Under the pieces are notes generated by a model that saw nothing but the letters and a program-made list of their open reading frames with translations, was not told the DNA's origin and did not search any database. Shown piece by piece: positions 8,082 to 18,500 of a DNA stretch of 64,000 nucleotides. The DNA comes from Polyangiaceae bacterium (GTDB taxonomy: Bacteria; Myxococcota_A; Polyangia; Polyangiales; Polyangiaceae). The stretch is from NCBI GenBank assembly GCA_025353725.1, contig JANXOF010000037.1, positions 1 through 64,000 of the forward strand. The letters are read 5' to 3'. How positions within the stretch are numbered: the first letter of the stretch is position 1; each line of letters starts with the position of its first letter. The position numbers and the translations under genes are program-made.

Positions 8082-9113
8082 TCAGCGCGTGCTTGCCTGA
8101 GCGTAGCGTTTCCGAATGGTTGGAACGAGGTATTCCGCGAAGGCGCGCTCTACGTTGTAGGCCGGCTTCCAACCCCAGTCTGCGCGCGCTCGCGAATCGT
8201 CCATGTCTTCCGGCCAAGAATCGACGATCTTCGAGCGAACAGCGTCCGCTTCAAAGTCGATTTGTGCGCCCGGAAACGCGGCGCGCACGCGGTCGGCGAT
8301 TTGCCCTGCGCTCTCGCTGAACGCGGACACGTTATAAACGGTTTTCGTCAGTTTCGCGCGGTCAGCCTCGAGCAACTGAACAAGTGCCGTGACGGCGTCG
8401 GGCATCGCCATGAACGGGATGGTCGCTTCCGGGCCGACGAAGCTCTTGTAGGATAGCCCTTGCGCTGCGGCGTGGAGCATTTCAGGACCAAAATCGCTTG
8501 TCCCGCCAGTCGGTGCCGTCTCTGCGGAAATGAGTCCGGGAAACCGAAGCGACCGGAAGTCGAGACGTGCGGCGGTCGAAAGCGCGCCGAGCTGCCGGAA
8601 GTTTTCAGTGAAATAGCGGCCGAGATGTTCGCAATAAAGCTTATTACAGCCGTACATCGTAATCGGGACATTCCAGTCCTCCTCGCGGACGCGTCCGGCG
8701 CTCTTCTTGGCTTCGACCGAGGCCACACCGTAAACGGCGATCGAGCTCGGGAAAATAAAGCGCACGGGCCGACCCAGGCGCGCGGATTGGTTTTGCGCCA
8801 TTCGCAGGAGGTGAAGCGTGCCCTCGACGTTGACCTGATGCGCCAGATCGGGATCGCGTTCGCCTCGGGTTGAGAGCAGCGCGGCGAGATGAAAGACGAC
8901 CTCAATCTCGTGGTGGGCGGCGATCTGGTCGAGCAGATACCTGTCCATAATGTTGCCCGCGTACGTCTCGAGACAGAGGCCCCTATACTTCTCGGGCAAC
9001 GGCGTTAGGTCGACAGTCACCACGCGGTAAAGGCCGTCTTGATGCATCCGCTGGAGAAGCGTACGACCGATTTCACCGTTTGCGCCCGTCACGAGAACCA
9101 CTGGTTTACTCAT
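8082..9113 (-). CDS. SDR-type L-threonine 3-dehydrogenase
   Basis: The 343-residue extended short-chain dehydrogenase starts with the NAD-binding loop VTGANGEIG, followed by FHLAALLSTRGE, FPSSIAVYG and the catalytic MYGCNK (Tyr-x3-Lys). The sequence PEDMDDSRARADWGW near the C-terminus is typical of SDR-type threonine dehydrogenases rather than sugar epimerases. It would oxidise threonine to 2-amino-3-ketobutyrate. The divergent neighbour is the 2-amino-3-ketobutyrate CoA ligase, which completes threonine to glycine plus acetyl-CoA, and this context strengthens the call. Both genes share the 109-base divergent spacer. Confidence 0.88.
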   Translation of the reverse strand: MSKPVVLVTGANGEIGRTLLQRMHQDGLYRVVTVDLTPLPEKYRGLCLETYAGNIMDRYLLDQIAAHHEIEVVFHLAALLSTRGERDPDLAHQVNVEGTLHLLRMAQNQSARLGRPVRFIFPSSIAVYGVASVEAKKSAGRVREEDWNVPITMYGCNKLYCEHLGRYFTENFRQLGALSTAARLDFRSLRFPGLISAETAPTGGTSDFGPEMLHAAAQGLSYKSFVGPEATIPFMAMPDAVTALVQLLEADRAKLTKTVYNVSAFSESAGQIADRVRAAFPGAQIDFEADAVRSKIVDSWPEDMDDSRARADWGWKPAYNVERAFAEYLVPTIRKRYAQASTR

Positions 9114-9222
9114 CGTCGCGCCACGCTAGGCGGCCGGCCGCCCGCGAGCAAGGACGCCCGAGAGCCTGGCGGTGTCGACCCGAGGGTTTGCCTCGCGACC
9201 GGACGGCGCTAAGACGTCACCC

Positions 9223-10425
9223 ATGTTTGGACCGGCGAAAGAAGTCTACGAAGCCACGGTGCGCGAGATCCGAGACGCGGGACTCTACAAGGAGGAGCGT
9301 GTCATCACCACCCCGCAGGCCGCCTCGATCCGCGTCGGCGACCGCGGGCGCGAAGTCTTGAACTTTTGCGCCAACAACTACCTTGGCCTCTCGTCACATC
9401 CCTCCGTGATCGAAGCGGCCCATGGGGCCATCGAGACGCACGGGTTCGGGATGAGCTCGGTTCGGTTCATCTGCGGGACGCAAGACCTCCACAAAACCCT
9501 TGAAAAGAAGCTCTCCGCGTTCTTCGGTACGGAAGACACGATTCTGTACTCCTCGTGTTTCGACGCGAATGGCGGGCTCTTCGAGACGATCCTCGGTGAG
9601 GACGACGCCATTATCTCTGACGCGCTCAATCACGCGTCCATTATCGACGGCATTCGCCTTTGTAAGGCCGAACGGAAGCGCTACCCGAACGGCGACATGG
9701 CTGCGCTCGAAGCCGCGCTGCAAGAGACGCAAGGCAAGCGCCTTCGGATGATCGCGACCGATGGAGTTTTTTCGATGGATGGCTACCTCGCCAAGCTCGA
9801 CGTCATCTGCGACCTTGCCGACAAGTACAACGCGATGGTGATGGTCGACGACTCGCATGCAAGCGGGTTTATCGGCAAAACCGGTCGCGGTACCGCGGAG
9901 CACTATGACGTCCGAAGTCGCGTCGACATCATGACCTCGACGCTCGGTAAGGCGCTTGGCGGAGCAGCCGGTGGGTTCACTACAGGTAAAAAAGAGATTA
10001 TCGAGCTCCTTCGTCAGCGCTCGCGCCCCTATCTTTTCTCTAACTCGCTTCCGCCGTCGATTGCGGGCGCCTCTATCGCAATCCTCGACTTGCTTTCGGT
10101 TACGCCCGCGCTTCGCGATCGTTTGATGAGTAACGCGAAGCGCTTTCGCGAAGGGATGACGAAAGCGGGTTTCCGAATCAAAGAAGGAATCACGCCTATC
10201 GTTCCGGTCATGCTCGGTGAAGCGCGCCTCGCGAGCGAGGTGGCGAAAGGCATGCTCGAGGAGGGGATTTACGTGATCGGATTTTCGTTTCCTGTCGTTC
10301 CAAAGGGCGAAGCGCGGATTCGCGTTCAACTCTCCGCGCAGCACACCGAGGAGCAAGTCGACCGCGCGGTGAATGCGTTCACCGCGGTCGGTAAGCGCCT
10401 CGGCGTCCTTCCCGTCATGGTTTAG
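9223..10425 (+). CDS. kbl: 2-amino-3-ketobutyrate CoA ligase (glycine C-acetyltransferase)
   Basis: The 400-residue alpha-oxoamine synthase cleaves 2-amino-3-ketobutyrate with CoA to glycine and acetyl-CoA. Family features in order: [13 protein letters not shown] at the N-terminus, [36 protein letters not shown] and the PLP-lysine loop [13 protein letters not shown]. The ATG at 9223 gives the usual length (E. coli Kbl is 398 residues); a GTG at 9172 would add 17 unmatched residues. It is divergent from the threonine dehydrogenase gene, so the two form a threonine catabolic pair. Confidence 0.95.
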   Translation: MFGPAKEVYEATVREIRDAGLYKEERVITTPQAASIRVGDRGREVLNFCANNYLGLSSHPSVIEAAHGAIETHGFGMSSVRFICGTQDLHKTLEKKLSAFFGTEDTILYSSCFDANGGLFETILGEDDAIISDALNHASIIDGIRLCKAERKRYPNGDMAALEAALQETQGKRLRMIATDGVFSMDGYLAKLDVICDLADKYNAMVMVDDSHASGFIGKTGRGTAEHYDVRSRVDIMTSTLGKALGGAAGGFTTGKKEIIELLRQRSRPYLFSNSLPPSIAGASIAILDLLSVTPALRDRLMSNAKRFREGMTKAGFRIKEGITPIVPVMLGEARLASEVAKGMLEEGIYVIGFSFPVVPKGEARIRVQLSAQHTEEQVDRAVNAFTAVGKRLGVLPVMV

Positions 10426-10698
10426 CGTTGAGAACGGCGCCGGCCGAGCCGCATTAGGCTTCGCCGAGGGAGAAGTGTCGCAGAGTCGCCGGATGGGGCG
10501 TTTGTGCGCACTTTGACTGCTGCGCCTGCCGCACTCATCGACCTAGTTTCGGAGTCGATCTATGCATAGCCGCCTGAACCGAACGCCGAGCACGAATTTG
10601 GAAGTTGCGCAGAAGGTGTGGCACCAACCCTGCAGAAGGCGCAGATCATGTGCAAAGTAAATGTTCATGCTGGGAGATCGGCAACGCCCGGAGGACGC

Positions 10699-11319
10699 AT
10701 GGTCACCTCTGCGAGCCTCTATGTGGCCTGCTTGGCCTGCGCAGCCGTTGCCCCGGCGTGCGCCTCCGAGACGCGCGGCGACGACACCGCGACTTCTCTT
10801 GAGCGTGCCGAGGCCGCGAGTGCCGCGGCCATGGCTTCGTGCGGCGATTTAGACGGTGAACGCCCGAATGACGGCTCCGTTTGGCCTTCGAATGCATCGA
10901 AGTTGGTCGCACGAGACGAGGGCGGCGGTTTCGTCGGCCCGTACTCGCCGCCAGGGTCTGACTGCGTGCTCTCCGAGGCCACGTATACGCTCATGGTCGG
11001 AACGCGAATTTTAGCTTCGGCTCAGTGTGAAGCGGCGGGCGCCGGCGCTCCGCTCCACTTGCGATTCACCACCCGTACTATCTCCAGCGAAGAGTTGTGT
11101 CGAGTCTCGCATGCCATGCGCGGACTGATACTCTCTGACCGCGCGGTCTGCGGCGCAGACAAGCCGTTTCTGAGTGTGGCCGTTAGCACGTTCGCTCGCA
11201 CCACGACGACGTACCGCGACGAAGTCAATAGCTGCCAAACAGGGAACGATCCCTATGTTCGAAACATCGATGCCGTGTTCGAAGTCCTTCAAGCCTTAGC
11301 GATGACGCCGTCGCAGTAG
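10699..11319 (+). CDS. Putative lipoprotein of unknown function
   Basis: The 206-residue product from ATG 10699 opens with a short hydrophobic signal (SLYVACLACAAVAPAC) whose last Cys could be the lipid anchor. The mature protein has several Cys residues (SDCVLS, AQCEAAG, EELCRV, AVCGAD, NSCQTG), suggesting disulfides outside the cytoplasm. A GGAGGA sequence lies only three bases before the ATG, which is tight. An upstream ATG at 10648 is an alternative. I do not recognise the family. The 273 bases between kbl and this start hold nothing I can identify. Confidence 0.6.
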   Translation: MVTSASLYVACLACAAVAPACASETRGDDTATSLERAEAASAAAMASCGDLDGERPNDGSVWPSNASKLVARDEGGGFVGPYSPPGSDCVLSEATYTLMVGTRILASAQCEAAGAGAPLHLRFTTRTISSEELCRVSHAMRGLILSDRAVCGADKPFLSVAVSTFARTTTTYRDEVNSCQTGNDPYVRNIDAVFEVLQALAMTPSQ

Positions 11320-11350
11320 CCAAAGCCATAAACGTAGTTCGGCTTTTCAT

Positions 11351-12493
11351 TCAGCCGTGACGTACGAGGTCGTCCAGGATGGCATCGGACTGTTTTTTTG
11401 CCCACGTCGCGAACTCTTTCATGTAGCCCGCGACTTCGCGAAAGCGCTTCACGACCGAGTCGCGGTCGCTCATGGCAACGGCGCGTGCGAAGTGAGCCGC
11501 CTCCTGCTCAAACACGTGAGACAAGCGAGCCGCCTCCGGGTTTACCGTGAGAATGTCCGCGTAGAGCTCGGCGCGTTGCGAGAACATGCGGCCTATCATC
11601 GCGAGCTCCGTTCGGTAGATTGGACTTGCGAATTGAAGGCTCCTCCCGAGATTTGCCTTTAGCCTTTCCAGCACAGACCCCAGGACCATCGTTTTTTCGT
11701 GGACGAGCACCTGAATGAGCGCCATCTGCGCGTCGTGCTCCTCCGCACTCGCCTCGAGCGTTTCCGCGCCGAAACTCTCGTAGAGTTTTTTAACGCGGGC
11801 GAACGCGGCCTCTCCACGACCTCTGCAAAGGACGACTTTTTGGCGGTCAAAGTCGACGCCGTGGGGGCCGAACATCGGATGAGTGCCCACGACGTCGACG
11901 TTCGTCGGCGCGGCATCAAGCATGGCCTGAAGCGGTGCGCGCTTGATCGACGTGACGTCCATGAGGCACGTTCCAGGCTTTAGGTGAGGGGCGACGGCCC
12001 TCACGATAGCGTCGGTGACGTCTATCGGGACGGCCACGATGACTACGTCGTTGCGTGAGGCGACCTCCACGGCGGACGCGCCTTGGTCGAGCCCCATGGA
12101 GTCAACCTCGAAACCACCCCCCGTGAAGACGCGAGCCAGGAACGCGCCCATTCCTTGCGTACCGCCGATAATGCCTATTTTGAAATGCTCGCCGCGCGCT
12201 TGAAGGAACCGTCGTTGCTCGAGGCGCGAGGCAGCGAAGAGACGGCCGAAGATGTCGCGGACAAGGTCGCCCGCGACGCCTGCGCCTTCGGCTTTCGCGA
12301 GCAAGTCGTCGAGATGCGCACCTTCGCGTTCCCGGTCGAACGAGGGAAGCGCCTTTTCGGCTTTGACGCGCGCGACCTCCCGAATGAGCCGGGCGCGGGT
12401 AGCGAGCAAGTGCACCAACGCATAGTCGGTCGTGGCAAGCTCTTGACGTACGGCGGCAAGCTCGGGAACCGCAATCGGCGGAGACGACATCAC
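11351..12493 (-). CDS. tyrA: Bifunctional chorismate mutase / prephenate dehydrogenase (T-protein)
   Basis: The 380-residue protein joins an AroQ-type chorismate mutase (residues about 5-95: VRQELATTDYALVHLLATR, VARVKAEK, DREREG) to a prephenate dehydrogenase. The dehydrogenase begins with the NAD loop IGIIGGTQGMG at about residue 108 and continues with DVTSIKRAPL, GTHPMFGP (substrate His) and a helical C-terminal dimerisation part. This is the enterobacterial T-protein arrangement and length (E. coli TyrA is 373 residues). It converts chorismate through prephenate to 4-hydroxyphenylpyruvate in tyrosine synthesis. A C-terminal ACT domain is not seen. Confidence 0.93.
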   Translation of the reverse strand: MMSSPPIAVPELAAVRQELATTDYALVHLLATRARLIREVARVKAEKALPSFDREREGAHLDDLLAKAEGAGVAGDLVRDIFGRLFAASRLEQRRFLQARGEHFKIGIIGGTQGMGAFLARVFTGGGFEVDSMGLDQGASAVEVASRNDVVIVAVPIDVTDAIVRAVAPHLKPGTCLMDVTSIKRAPLQAMLDAAPTNVDVVGTHPMFGPHGVDFDRQKVVLCRGRGEAAFARVKKLYESFGAETLEASAEEHDAQMALIQVLVHEKTMVLGSVLERLKANLGRSLQFASPIYRTELAMIGRMFSQRAELYADILTVNPEAARLSHVFEQEAAHFARAVAMSDRDSVVKRFREVAGYMKEFATWAKKQSDAILDDLVRHG

Positions 12494-12534
12494 GCTCAGT
12501 CTACGTCACTCATGGGCGTCGCGCGCGCTGGCGG

Positions 12535-13164
12535 ATGTGCCACTCTTGTCAGGTGCTTTCACTCGACATTCGAGTCTTTCTTTGGATCCATGAGCGCTTC
12601 TCGGCCGGAGACTGGCTCGTACTGATGGGCGTGCTTTCGGCCGTAGGCGGGGGCTGGGGAGCGTGTGCGCTCGCACCTCTTTTGGCCGTACCGAAGACTC
12701 GCTGCTTTGCGAAATCACTCGCCGCGGTCATTGTCACCAATGCCGTCGCCGTCTTCGTGTTGAAGGCGATCGTAAAGCGGAGGCGCCCGTACCTCGACTT
12801 GGGAGGAGTACCCACGCTGCTGTCGGGCGCTCCGACCGATTTTTCGTTCCCGAGCGGTCATGCGGCGGGAAGTTTCGCCTGTGCGACGTTCTTCGCTTTT
12901 TGGTTCATCCGGCGGGCTAAGCGTGAGTCAACGACTGCACTCCTGCGTTTCTCGCACAGAGTCCTCGCCGCGCTGGTGCTCCTCGCGGCATGTGGCGTCG
13001 CCCTCTCACGATGCGCGCTCGGCGTGCATTATCCCTCGGACGTCCTCGCGGGTGCGGCGCTCGGTTCCCTCCTTGGGGCGGCGGGCGCTCGACGGCATCT
13101 CGCTTTTTCGAGACGCGTCGACCAACCGCTAGAAAATGGAAAAACCCCGGGTATTGCAACCTAA
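12535..13164 (+). CDS. PAP2-family membrane phosphatase
   Basis: The 209-residue membrane protein contains all three phosphatidic-acid-phosphatase motifs: KAIVKRRRP, PSGHAAG and SRCALGVHYPSD. Five or six hydrophobic segments surround them (for example LVLMGVLSAVGGG and ALVLLAACGVAL). Undecaprenyl-pyrophosphate or lipid phosphate hydrolysis at the periplasmic face is the likely activity. The first residues (MCHSCQV) are not family-like and a GTG at 12553 is an alternative start. It is divergent from tyrA with a 41-base spacer and convergent with the next lipoprotein gene. Confidence 0.85.
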   Translation: MCHSCQVLSLDIRVFLWIHERFSAGDWLVLMGVLSAVGGGWGACALAPLLAVPKTRCFAKSLAAVIVTNAVAVFVLKAIVKRRRPYLDLGGVPTLLSGAPTDFSFPSGHAAGSFACATFFAFWFIRRAKRESTTALLRFSHRVLAALVLLAACGVALSRCALGVHYPSDVLAGAALGSLLGAAGARRHLAFSRRVDQPLENGKTPGIAT

Positions 13165-13186
13165 CGTTGCCTTCACCCAGGGTCTG

Positions 13187-13210
13187 CTTGACCTCTAGTT
13201 AGAGGTCGAG
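13187..13210. terminator. Hairpin between convergent genes
   Basis: Eleven-base arms (CTTGACCTCTA and TAGAGGTCGAG, one G-T pair) close on a two-base loop, between the PAP2 gene and the convergent lipoprotein gene whose stop is at 13212. There is no clear U-tract, so it is either a non-canonical bidirectional terminator or another palindrome. A two-base loop would open to four or more in practice. Confidence 0.45.
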
Positions 13211-13211
13211 A

Positions 13212-13628
13212 TCACTCACCGACGTGTTGGTCGAACACGGACTTGCCCGAGGGCGACGCCGCTGACGGATCTTTCTCGGCGCTCACCTGCAGGTCGAAGG
13301 CCTTCTCGGGAACGGTAAAGACCATTTTCCCGTTACGGCTTTCACCGTCGAGCTCGAGCGCTCCGTGACGTGCCCACGCGACGTCCGCGCTCTTTCGCGT
13401 CCAAACGACGTACGCAGAACCGCCGTCGATGAGGCGGCTCGGGGGCGTAAGGTTCTTCGCCTCAACCTCGACCGACGTCATTCCTTGGGCCTTTTTGGTG
13501 TCGGCGACGATCGTGGCGTCGGAGCCGGGAGAAAGCTGCGTTCCCTTGACCGCATATTTTAGAGGGCCGCCGCAGCCCGCGAGAGAGAGAGCGAAAACTG
13601 CACTAAGTACTGAGGTCCGCAAATTCAT
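13212..13628 (-). CDS. Small putative lipoprotein
   Basis: The 138-residue product from ATG 13628 has a clean lipoprotein signal, MNLRTSVLSAVFALSLAGC, with lipobox LAGC. The mature part (ATIVADTKKAQGMTSVEVEAKNL, YVVWTRKS, GKMVFTVPEKAFDLQVSAE) reads like a small beta-sandwich, and ends SVFDQHVGE. Similar small lipoproteins occur in myxobacteria as conserved hypotheticals, but I cannot name a function. Confidence 0.7.
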   Translation of the reverse strand: MNLRTSVLSAVFALSLAGCGGPLKYAVKGTQLSPGSDATIVADTKKAQGMTSVEVEAKNLTPPSRLIDGGSAYVVWTRKSADVAWARHGALELDGESRNGKMVFTVPEKAFDLQVSAEKDPSAASPSGKSVFDQHVGE

Positions 13629-13717
13629 AAACAGAGTCGCTATCACCCATAGCTCGTGGCGTCATCCGCGAATCCTCGCCGAAACTGTCGCATCGTTGCT
13701 ACGTGCCTTCGCACTCG

Positions 13718-14560
13718 ATGAACCTCCCTCCGTTTAAACGCGTGTACGGAATCGACTTTAGTGGCGCGCGCCTTGCCGGGCTCACGGCGTGGCGTGCCGT
13801 GCTCGACACGCAGAATCCCCGCCCGCGTCTCATCGCGCTCGCCTCGCTCGCCTCGCTCGCAGGATCGGCGGCACGCGAGGTGGTGTTTCCTTGGTTGGTC
13901 GCCGACATTCTCGCCGCCCGCGCGGTGGCCGTCGGCATTGATGCGCCGTTCTCGATGCCGCTCTCTATGACGCCCGCAGCAACGTACCGCGACGAGCTCA
14001 GCTGGGTTTCCACCTTCCGAGATGCGCGTGCGATGGGCCGCACGCTCGCAGACGACGCGCTACTTCGGTTTGGCGTTCGCCACGTCCGTCGTGAGACAGA
14101 CCGCATTAATCGCACTCCTTTTGATTCCTATCATTACAGGATTGTCTATCAGACGTTTCACGTGATGCGCGACGTATGCCGCGTGCTTTCGCGCGACGCG
14201 CACACAGCCATCTTGCCTTTCGACTACACACGGCTCGGCGAGGCTGAGCGCGTCGTGGTCGAAACCTGCCCCAGCTCGACGCTGAAACGATTGGGGCTAC
14301 CGTTTCGAGGTTACAAACAACCAGGAAAGGCTCCCGTTGCACCCGAGAAGGTCAAAGTGCGCGCTGTCCTTCTTGCGGCCCTTCGTGAGCGTATGGAGGT
14401 GCCCGCTGAGTTCGCCGAGCAGGCCCTTTTGAACCCGGGAGGCGACGCCCTCGATGCCATCCTTGCCGCGTGGGGGACCTTCGAGAGTCTTTCGACGAGC
14501 GACCATGAATGCCTTCGTTCGGATGCGCAAGTGTGTAGGGAGGGTTGGGTGTATGCCTAA
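13718..14560 (+). CDS. DUF429 family protein (predicted RNase H-like fold)
   Basis: The 280-residue protein opens with VYGIDFSGA and continues with AVGIDAPFS, the two acidic strands that define DUF429, predicted to have an RNase H-like nuclease fold. Later conserved segments are RRETDRINRTPFDSY, VVVETCPSSTLKRLG and a C-terminal GGDALDAILAAWG with an acidic residue that could complete a metal site. Biochemical role unknown. GTG 13703 is an alternative start five codons upstream. The gene precedes the sigma factor by 56 bases, but nothing links their functions. Confidence 0.8.
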   Translation: MNLPPFKRVYGIDFSGARLAGLTAWRAVLDTQNPRPRLIALASLASLAGSAAREVVFPWLVADILAARAVAVGIDAPFSMPLSMTPAATYRDELSWVSTFRDARAMGRTLADDALLRFGVRHVRRETDRINRTPFDSYHYRIVYQTFHVMRDVCRVLSRDAHTAILPFDYTRLGEAERVVVETCPSSTLKRLGLPFRGYKQPGKAPVAPEKVKVRAVLLAALRERMEVPAEFAEQALLNPGGDALDAILAAWGTFESLSTSDHECLRSDAQVCREGWVYA

Positions 14561-14616
14561 GATGAATTCGGTAGAGGCTTTGCGGTGTCTGCGCGTGCGG
14601 CTATCCTCTCTCACGT

Positions 14617-15477
14617 ATGCCGTCCCCTGACTCGATTGCGGCTAATGCTGATTCCGTCGCAGGTCGCACGTCGGACGCTGTCCTCGAACGAGTGCGTTTG
14701 CGCTTCTCTTTTTTGAAGGCTCAAACCGCCGAATTAATGGCGTTTCTGTGCTCTAAGCTGCCGACGTCAAGCGTTTTGCCAGACGATGTCCTCGAGCTAG
14801 CCGTTGAAGACTTAGCCCTCGCGCTCGCCTGCGCGGGCGGCGATGTCGACGCACTCCGCTTCTTCGATGCCGAGTACCTCTCCGAGGTTTCCGGCATGGT
14901 GGGGCACATGCGTCTCTCCGCTTCGCAGGTCGATGAAGTGCGCCAGCGACTCCGTGTGGACCTTCTCGTACCGCAAGGCGACGGGCGAGTTCGCCTTCTC
15001 GACTTCGGAGGTCGGGGGAGCCTTTGCGCGTGGCTACGCGTCTCGGCGGTGCGCGTGGCACTCAAGGTTTTGCGCGGGCGTTCGAAAGCCTCTTCCCTCG
15101 ACGACGACAACCGCCTTCTCGAAAAGTGCGCAGGGGACGACGCCGAGCTCGCATTCCTCAAACGAGACGAGCAGCTCGCGTTTCGGGATGTTTTGACGGA
15201 GGCCATGACGTCGCTCGACCCGCGGGATGTGAACCGTTTGAGGCTTCACTACCTCGACGGCCTGTCGCTCGAAGAACTCGCCGCGCTCGAGCGGGTTCAC
15301 CGAGCGACCGTCGCGCGCTGGCTCGGGAGGGCGAGAGAGGCGCTGCTCGCGAACGTGCAACGAATTTTGACCTCGAAAATGCGCTTTAGTGAGTCTGAGT
15401 GCAGCAGCTTTATGCGACTTGCGCAAAGCCGCTTTGACGTGAGTCTGCGGCTTGTCGGGACGCCTCCCAAGGTTTGA
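14617..15477 (+). CDS. Sigma-70 family (ECF-like) RNA polymerase sigma factor
   Basis: The 286-residue protein has a sigma region 4-like end: FRDVLTEAMTSLDPRDVNRLRLHYLDGLSLEELAALERVHRATVARWLGRAREAL contains the usual helix-turn-helix order (quoted here in parts: LRLHYLDGLSLEELA, then VHRATVARWLGRARE). The N-terminal half is a divergent region 2 with a long insert. This matches a Myxococcales-type sigma-70 group found next to Ser/Thr kinases, as here, where a giant kinase starts 103 bases downstream. The kinase carries an anti-sigma-like zinc motif, so it may control this factor. Confidence 0.8.
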   Translation: MPSPDSIAANADSVAGRTSDAVLERVRLRFSFLKAQTAELMAFLCSKLPTSSVLPDDVLELAVEDLALALACAGGDVDALRFFDAEYLSEVSGMVGHMRLSASQVDEVRQRLRVDLLVPQGDGRVRLLDFGGRGSLCAWLRVSAVRVALKVLRGRSKASSLDDDNRLLEKCAGDDAELAFLKRDEQLAFRDVLTEAMTSLDPRDVNRLRLHYLDGLSLEELAALERVHRATVARWLGRAREALLANVQRILTSKMRFSESECSSFMRLAQSRFDVSLRLVGTPPKV

Positions 15478-15579
15478 CGTCGTCGATGGTCCTACCGAAG
15501 CGGGCGTCCGCGCACATCCGGCACGCGACAGTTGACGCCAGCACGCCCCTTGCAACCTTCCGCTGGGGACCGAGGTGGG

Positions 15580-18500
15580 ATGACAAGCCGCGCGCAAGCT
15601 GAACGAAACGATCCCTGCCCCGACGACGACGCGATGCTTGCTCTCGTAGCGGGAACCCTCGAAAAGTCAGTGGATCGCCGGATCCAGCGACACCTGGTCG
15701 ATTGCCAAGATTGTCGTGGGCTCCTCGCGGCATTAGCGCGTAGCGGTGAACGGCCGGTCTACACCTCAGAGCTAACGGCCACGAAAGTAGGTAACCCGCG
15801 CCGCCAAGATATCCTCTTCGAGCGCGGCGAACTCGTAGCGAATCGGTACGTTATTCAAAGATTTGTCGCGCGAGGGGGAATGGGCGAAGTGTACGACGCG
15901 GAGGACGTCGAACTCTCAGAACGCGTCGCTCTCAAAACCGTTCGCCGCGAACTGCTAGCGGATCCCGACGCCATCGCGCGCCTCAAACGCGAGGTCAGCG
16001 TGATGCGCAAAGTGGCCCACCCGTCGGTTTGTCGCATCGCAGAGTTTGGAGAGCACGTCGCAGAGGACGGTCGCGTTCCATTCTTTACGATGGAGTTCAT
16101 CGAGGGGGAGACCCTTGGACAACGCGTTCGCCGAACGGGAGCACTCGCCTTCGACGAGGCGCTTGCGATGGCCACTCAAATCGCGCGCGCGATTGATGCC
16201 GTGCACCGTGCAGGCATTATTCACCGTGACCTGAAAAGCTCAAACGTGCTGCTTGCCGCGGGAGGGCGAGTCGTCGTCACCGACTTTGGCCTCGCCAAGG
16301 TTGCCCTCTCGTCGTCCACCCTTACTCAAGGCGATTTTCTTGGCAGTCCACCTTATGTCTCCCCTGAGCAAGTCGAGGGAAAGGAGGCCGGCGCGGCGTC
16401 GGATATCTACTCTTTTGGAGTCGTTCTTTATGAGATGATTACGGGCGCGTTGCCTTTCTCGGCCGCGACTCCACTGCTCACGATCATGAAGCGGCTTAGT
16501 CATCCGCCCGAGCCGCTCGAAGTCCATCGACCCGATGTTCCAGCGATTTGGAGTCAAGTGGTCCTGACGTGCCTCAATCGCGCGCCGGAAGCCCGCTACG
16601 CGAATGCGATGGAAGCGATTGACATGCTTCGTGGAGTCTCGGACGTTCGGTCCTCGCGCGTGGGGACCAGGCCGCCGCCACCTCCGGCGGCACGACTGTC
16701 ACCACGGCGCCCGAGGTGGATGGCGGTCGCGCTCGCCGCCGGCGCTCTAGGGATAGCGTTCGTTCTAGGGGCGTTCTTCATGCGCCGTCGTCCTGCGCCG
16801 TCCAGCCAAGCCGACGCGGCACGGGCATCCGTCGCCATTGTCGAATTGAGAAACCTTGCGAAACGAACAGACGTCGCTTGGCTATCGACTGCATTCTCGG
16901 AGATCTTGTCGAGCGAGCTTGGTAGCAGTGAACTGCGCGTTGTGACCGGTGAACGAGTCGCCCGCGCGCAGCGTGACCTCGCCCTGCCTGACCGTGATTT
17001 CGATTCGGCGGACGCCGTGAAGCTTCGCGAAAACCTGAGTGCAGATTGGATCGTAACGGGCTCGTTCACCGTTGTAGGGGATGAAAGAGACGGACGCGTC
17101 CGCGTGGACCTTCGCCTGCACGACGCGCGCAACGGAACCGTTGCGCAGCGATTCAATGATGAGGGACCGCGGTCGTCGCTTCTTGAGCTCGCACATCGTT
17201 TGGGAGGTTCACTTCGAGCAAGCGTTGGCGTGTTCGAACGGTCCGCGAATCACTCGGTCGTAACGAAGACCCCCCCGCAAACGGCTGAGGGGTTGCGCCT
17301 CTATGCCGAGGGAATTCAGTTCGCGCGCGGCTATGAATACAAACTCGCAACCGAGCGCTTTACGCAGCTCACCGGGCTCGAACCGCGTTACGCGTTGGGG
17401 CACGCCGAGCTCGCCGCGACGTGGAGCGAACTTGGCGAGCAGCGCAAGGCCGCAAGCGAGGCGACTCTTGCCTATCAGCTAAGTGGGGCATTGCCAGAAG
17501 ACGAACGCTCGCGCATCGAGGCGCTCGGAAGCGAGGTGTCGAGCGATTACGCATCTGCTGTCGAGACCTATCGAAGACTTTGGGAAAAGCACCACGACGA
17601 TATCGGTTATGGGGCGTCGCTTGCGCGCGTCCAAATTCGCCTTGGACGCCCGCAAGATGCCTCGCAGACGGTCGCTGAAATGCAGCGCGTGGGTGGAGAT
17701 GCGGACACGCTAGTGACGGATCAGCTCGGCGCTCACGTGGCACGTGCGTCGCGAGACAGCACTCAACTCACGCGAGCGGCGAGGCGCCTTCGCGAACGAG
17801 CGAATGCGCGTGGTGCGCGCCGGCTCGTTGCCGAAGCCGACCGTTTCGAGGGAATGGCTGCTGCGGAGCTTGGTCGCTGCAGCGAAGCGTTAGAATTCTA
17901 CACGCGCGCGCACCGAGGTTATCTCGAAGTGGGAGACGCACCCAGTGCCGCTAATGTGGTCGACGACATTGCGAACGTATGGCGGACACAGGGAAGACTG
18001 GAGGAGTCGCTCAAGCTTTTTCACGAGGTAGCCGCCGCCAAGCGCGCGATGGGCCAGGTTCGCGGCCTGGGCGTTGAGTTGAACAACATTGGAACGGCGG
18101 AGACTCTTCTCGGTCACTATGACGAAGCCGTCCGCGCTTTCGAGGAGTCCTTAGCGTGTTCAGAGACCGTGAACGTTCCCAGTGGCATCGAGATCGCGCG
18201 GTCGAACCTCGCCGAGATCTATGTCGCGCTGGAGCGGTTCGAGGAGGCTCAGGGAGCGTATGAACGCGTCCTCGAGAAGGCGACCCTTCTTGGCGATCGA
18301 CGGCTCGAGGTCCGAGGTCTGCTCGGGCTCGGAGTCGTCGCGAATCGCCTCGGGAACTTCGCGGAGGCGACAAGGCTTACGAGCCGGGCGCAACGTACGG
18401 CCGAGGCGTTTCACGTCGGAACACTGGATCTTACAGCCATCGTTTTTCGATCTGAAATCGACTTTGAAACGGGGGATTTGGAGGGCGCGCGGACGCGCTT

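Noticed and set aside
8082-9113. Annotation as a sugar-nucleotide 4-epimerase
   Set aside because: The C-terminal blocks and the divergent kbl gene fit an SDR-type threonine dehydrogenase better.
11340-11357. A five-base hairpin at the tyrA stop
   Set aside because: Too short to support a terminator call.
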